Positions 61,028-64,000 of a stretch of 64,000 nucleotides of DNA are shown here, in pieces. The notes below the pieces were generated by a model. It saw nothing but the letters and a program-made list of their open reading frames with translations. It was not told where the DNA came from and searched no databases. The stretch is from Cupriavidus pauculus (GTDB lineage Bacteria; Pseudomonadota; Gammaproteobacteria; Burkholderiales; Burkholderiaceae), in contig NZ_BPUO01000020.1 in the NCBI RefSeq assembly GCF_022179805.1, positions 44,887 to 108,886 of the forward strand, given 5' to 3'. Made by a program: the position numbers and the translations under genes. Numbering within the stretch: the stretch's first letter is position 1; every line of letters starts with the position of its first letter.

Positions 61028-62104
61028 TCAGGCGCGCGCCTGGGTCAGCGTCGGGTAGTCGGTGTAGCCCTGCGCGGGCGCGCCGGGGCTGCCGTACAGC
61101 GTGGCCGGGTCTACCGCGTTCAGTTCGGCCCGCTGTTGCAGGCGTTCTACCAGATCCGGATTGGCGATGAACGCGCGGCCGAACGCCACCGCGTCGGCGG
61201 CGCCGGTATCCAGCACGGCTTGTGCGGCATCCTGGTCGAACCCGTCATTGGCGATGATCGCGCCACCAAAACCCTTCTTGAGCTGCGGCAGCAGCGCGCC
61301 TTCTCCCTGCGTTTCCCGTACGAACAGGAAGCCGATACCGCGCTTGCCCAGCGCCTCGGCCACATAGCCGAAGGTCTGCGCCGGCTGGCTGTCGGCCATC
61401 GAATGGCTGGGCGAACGCGGGGCCAGGTGCACGCCCACGCGGTTCGGGCTCCAGACGGCCGTCACCGCATCGGCCACTTCCAGCAGGATGCGCGCACGGT
61501 TCTCGATGGTGCCGCCGTAGGCGTCGGTGCGGGTGTTGCTGCCGTCCTGCAGGAACTGGTCGAGCAGGTAGCCGTTGGCCGCATGGATCGTCACGCCATC
61601 GAAACCGGCCGCCTTGGCATTGGCGGCGGCGCGGCCGAAATCGGCCACCACCTGGGCGATTTCTTCAACGGTCAGCGCGCGCGGCACCACGAACGGGCGC
61701 TGCGGGCGCAGCAGGCTGACGTTGCCGCCGGCCGCGATGGCGCTCGGTGCCACGGGCGTGCGGCCGTCGAGCAGGCTCGGGTCCGAAATGCGGCCCACAT
61801 GCCACAACTGCGCCACGATGCGGCCGCCAGCGCGATGCACGGCTTCGGTCACCTGCTTCCAGCCCGCCACCTGTTCGTCGGCCCACAGGCCCGGCACGTT
61901 CGGGTAACCCACGCCTTCGGGCGACACGGGCACGCCTTCGGAAATCAGCAGGCCGGCGCTGGCGCGTTGCGCGTAGTACTCGGCCATCAGTGCATTGGGA
62001 ACGTGGACCGGATCGGCCGCGCGCAGCCGCGTGAGCGGCGCCATCACGATACGGTTGGGCAGGTGCAGGTCACCAATGTGGAGCGGATCGAACAGGGTAG
62101 TCAT
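61028..62104 (-). CDS. Old Yellow Enzyme, NemA-like alkene reductase
   Basis: A 358-residue FMN enzyme beginning LFDPLHIGDLHLPNRIVMAP. FMN-binding QLWHVGR, the substrate histidine/asparagine pair in IHAANGYLLDQFLQ, and the NADPH-side GFGGAIIANDGF segment are visible. These enzymes reduce electron-poor alkenes, nitro compounds or N-ethylmaleimide in the cytoplasm. It is convergent with the Rieske oxygenase and divergent from the phospholipase-like gene. The 130-base leader is AT-rich around 62125-62160, likely its promoter; no NemR-type repressor is adjacent. Confidence 0.93.
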   Translation of the reverse strand: MTTLFDPLHIGDLHLPNRIVMAPLTRLRAADPVHVPNALMAEYYAQRASAGLLISEGVPVSPEGVGYPNVPGLWADEQVAGWKQVTEAVHRAGGRIVAQLWHVGRISDPSLLDGRTPVAPSAIAAGGNVSLLRPQRPFVVPRALTVEEIAQVVADFGRAAANAKAAGFDGVTIHAANGYLLDQFLQDGSNTRTDAYGGTIENRARILLEVADAVTAVWSPNRVGVHLAPRSPSHSMADSQPAQTFGYVAEALGKRGIGFLFVRETQGEGALLPQLKKGFGGAIIANDGFDQDAAQAVLDTGAADAVAFGRAFIANPDLVERLQQRAELNAVDPATLYGSPGAPAQGYTDYPTLTQARA

Positions 62105-62234
62105 ATGGATATGCGTGCTGGCTATAAGCTATCAAAATGAAAGTATCGAAAGAATAGCAGCGCGCGGTATGATCGCTATCGTCGTTTTTGTACATGTCCA
62201 TTGTTTGGGCTGGAACAATCGCGGGAGGGGCACG

Positions 62235-63839
62235 ATGCATGTCACGCAAGCTGCGCCCGGCTGGCTGGGCCGGCCCCTGATGACGCTGTTGGCACCCTGG
62301 CTGGCGTCGCTGTTTGCACTGCTGTTGACGGCCTGCGCGGGCCTGCCGCAGCGGCCCGAACTACCGCCCGAGATGGCGCTGCAGGACACCACCGACACGG
62401 CCCTGGCGCGCGGGCTGGCGCCGAAGCTGGCGGCCCATCCGGGGCAATCGGCCTTCTATCCGCTGCTGTCCGGTACCGACGCACTGGCGATGCGGATCGC
62501 GCTGGCGCGCACCGCGCAGCGCAGCCTCGACATCCAGTACTACATCTTTGACGCCGACGGTACGGGCCTGACGCTGATGGCCGAGATCATGGCCGCGGCC
62601 GACCGGGGCGTGCGCGTGCGGGTGCTGCTCGACGATATCCATCTGGCCGGGCAGGACCAGGCGCTGTCCGCCGTGGATGCCCATCCGAATGTGGAAGTGC
62701 GGGTGTTCAACCCGTTCGCCAGCCGCAAGATGCGGTTGTTCGAATACGTGACCGACTTCCGGCGCATCGACCGGCGCATGCACAACAAGTCGATGACGGC
62801 CGACAACCAGCTCACCATCGTGGGCGGCCGCAATATCGGCGACCAGTACTACGGCGCCGCCGACACCGATTTCACCGACCTCGACCTGCTGGCCGCCGGC
62901 CCCGTGGTGCCGCAGGTATCGGCCGTATTCGACGATTTCTGGAACAGCCAGGCCGTGTACCCGCTATCGGTACTGGCCAAGCCGCTCAGTGGCGACGAGG
63001 CTGCCAAGCAGCAGCAGACGCTGCGCACTTACCTGGACGAGCACGCCGTGGCCATGCGCGCCACGCCCTACGGCAAATCGGTGCTGGAGACCGGCATCGT
63101 CCAGTTGCTGCGCGAGAACAAGCTGCCCGAGTACTGGGGCCAGGCCACCGTGATCGCCGACCGCGCGGCCAAGGTCCTGCATCCGCCCGACGACGATTCC
63201 ACGCACGCCATCCCCAAGCTTGTGAAGGTCCTGGAAGGTGCCCAGCACGACCTGACGCTGATCTCGCCATACTTCGTGCCGCCCGACTCCGCGATGACAT
63301 GGCTGGTCGACATGCAGAAGCGCGGCGTGCAGGTGCGCATCCTGACCAATTCCTACGGCGCCACCGATGTGTCCGCTGTCCACGCCGGCTATGCGCCCAG
63401 GCGCAAGGCCTTGCTTCAGGCTGGCGTCATCCTCTACGAACTGAAACCGACCGCCTATGCGGAACTGGTGAAGCAGAAGAAGCGCCATGGCCCCGGCGGC
63501 AGCAGCCGCGCGAGCCTGCACGCCAAGACCTATATGGTCGACCGTCACGAGCTGTTTATCGGATCACTGAACCTTGACCCGCGCTCGGCGCGTCTGAATA
63601 CGGAGATGGGCATCGTGGTCGACAGCCAGGCGCTGTGCGCCATGCTGGGGCAGGGCGTGGACGACGCGCTGCTGGACGCGGCCTACCAGGTGGTGCTGGC
63701 CGACGACGGCGAGTCGTTGCAATGGGTGACGCGCGAGGATGGGGTGCTGCGGACGTACACCAGCGAACCAGATATGAACGCCTGGGACAAGTTCAAGCAG
63801 GGGGTGTTGAGGGTGTTGCCGGTGGAGGAGGAGCTTTAA
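62235..63839 (+). CDS. Phospholipase D-family lipoprotein (cardiolipin synthase-like)
   Basis: A 534-residue protein with two HKD motifs: MHNKSMTADNQLTIVGGRN and LHAKTYMVDRHELFIGSLN. A hydrophobic N-terminus ends with the lipobox LTAC (cysteine at 34), so it is probably a lipoprotein anchored to a membrane, facing the periplasm. The two-HKD plan and length match periplasmic PLD-type proteins related to ClsC rather than secreted phospholipase. The start at 62235 follows GGGAGGGG. It ends 15 bases before an interrupted palindromic repeat. Confidence 0.9.
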   Translation: MHVTQAAPGWLGRPLMTLLAPWLASLFALLLTACAGLPQRPELPPEMALQDTTDTALARGLAPKLAAHPGQSAFYPLLSGTDALAMRIALARTAQRSLDIQYYIFDADGTGLTLMAEIMAAADRGVRVRVLLDDIHLAGQDQALSAVDAHPNVEVRVFNPFASRKMRLFEYVTDFRRIDRRMHNKSMTADNQLTIVGGRNIGDQYYGAADTDFTDLDLLAAGPVVPQVSAVFDDFWNSQAVYPLSVLAKPLSGDEAAKQQQTLRTYLDEHAVAMRATPYGKSVLETGIVQLLRENKLPEYWGQATVIADRAAKVLHPPDDDSTHAIPKLVKVLEGAQHDLTLISPYFVPPDSAMTWLVDMQKRGVQVRILTNSYGATDVSAVHAGYAPRRKALLQAGVILYELKPTAYAELVKQKKRHGPGGSSRASLHAKTYMVDRHELFIGSLNLDPRSARLNTEMGIVVDSQALCAMLGQGVDDALLDAAYQVVLADDGESLQWVTREDGVLRTYTSEPDMNAWDKFKQGVLRVLPVEEEL

Positions 63840-63854
63840 TCAGGGCTTTGTTTG

Positions 63855-63875
63855 GCTCCCCTCTCCCACGAGTGG
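63855..63875. repeat. Truncated copy of the dispersed palindromic repeat
   Basis: CTCCCCTCTCCCACGAGTGG is the left half of a hairpin like that at 30553 but stops in the right arm, where the mobile-element end begins. It lies 15 bases after the phospholipase gene. Confidence 0.75.
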
Positions 63876-64000
63876 TGTACGTACCGGGGACATGGGTAAC
63901 GGGTGTTCGGATACATAGGTAACACGTGATCTACGCGCATCAGGGTGCGCGTAGATCGATTTCTCCGATCTCGAAGCGGCTGAACCAGACCGCGAAGCAG
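63876..64000 (-). mobile_element. Insertion sequence end, IS481-like, cut by the window edge
   Basis: From 63876 the sequence begins TGTACGTACCGGGGACATGG and continues into repeated GTAAC-type motifs (GGGTAACGGGTGTTCGG, then AGGTAACACGTG), as in the termini of IS481-family elements of Burkholderiales. It is followed by the 3' end of a transposase gene on the minus strand. A TG dinucleotide start is typical of the family. The other end and any target duplication lie beyond the window. Confidence 0.6.
63940..64000 (-). CDS. Transposase C-terminus, IS481-like, partial
   Basis: The last 19 codons of a gene read from the right edge: CFAVWFSRFEIGEIDLRAP, then TGA at 63942-63940. The F..FxIGEIDL pattern resembles the beta-strand end of IS481-family integrase-type transposases, which use a DDE catalytic core. 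Too little is visible to judge whether the gene is intact. Confidence 0.55.
   Translation of the reverse strand, partial: CFAVWFSRFEIGEIDLRAP

Overview
The window is a 64-kb piece of a GC-rich betaproteobacterial chromosome, most likely from the Burkholderiales family Burkholderiaceae (Cupriavidus/Ralstonia type). This is inferred from three things: several orphan Bug-type (TctC) binding proteins, the core gene order ygfZ-mltG-tmk-holB-pilZ-tatD, and a threonate/erythronate operon like the one known in Cupriavidus necator. No rRNA, tRNA or CRISPR array was seen. Most of the DNA is densely coding, and the genes look intact except the two cut by the window edges.

Left part (1-12.6 kb): the end of a Bug receptor gene and a thioesterase. 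Then comes a complete L-threonate/D-erythronate catabolic operon on the minus strand (regulator, ltnD, otnK, otnC, MFS transporter, otnI, denD), followed by a GNAT gene. A CoA-transferase/Bug/crotonase cluster is divergent from a GntR regulator, with a strikingly symmetric operator between them. 12.6-23.2 kb is housekeeping: NRDE protein, DUF4936, ygfZ, mltG, tmk, holB, pilZ, GNAT, tatD, an ankyrin protein, a membrane-anchored J-domain protein and a MocR regulator.

Middle (23.5-45.3 kb): a five-gene cbb3-like oxidase operon whose subunit I carries a CcoS-like N-terminus, with a small monoheme cytochrome in place of a diheme CcoP. Next are an HD-GYP protein, an MscS-type channel, purT flanked by two copies of a palindromic repeat, and a TonB siderophore receptor behind a Fur-box-like palindrome. 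Two tandem IclR regulators are divergent from an acyl-CoA dehydrogenase/Bug/CoA-transferase operon. A TRAP transporter/DapA-like/GntR operon and a RibD-like reductase follow.

Right part (45.3-64 kb): the standout is a tightly coupled six-gene Gram-negative stressosome operon (rsbR-rsbS-rsbT-rsbX-like, histidine kinase, hybrid kinase) with no sigma factor. Divergent from it is a DNA-repair operon (exonuclease, ATP-dependent ligase, DEXH helicase, phosphoesterase) preceded by a small membrane protein. An orphan PAS-PAS hybrid kinase, a Rieske oxygenase, an Old Yellow Enzyme and a phospholipase D-like lipoprotein follow. The window ends in an insertion sequence that appears to have landed inside one of the palindromic repeats scattered through the window.
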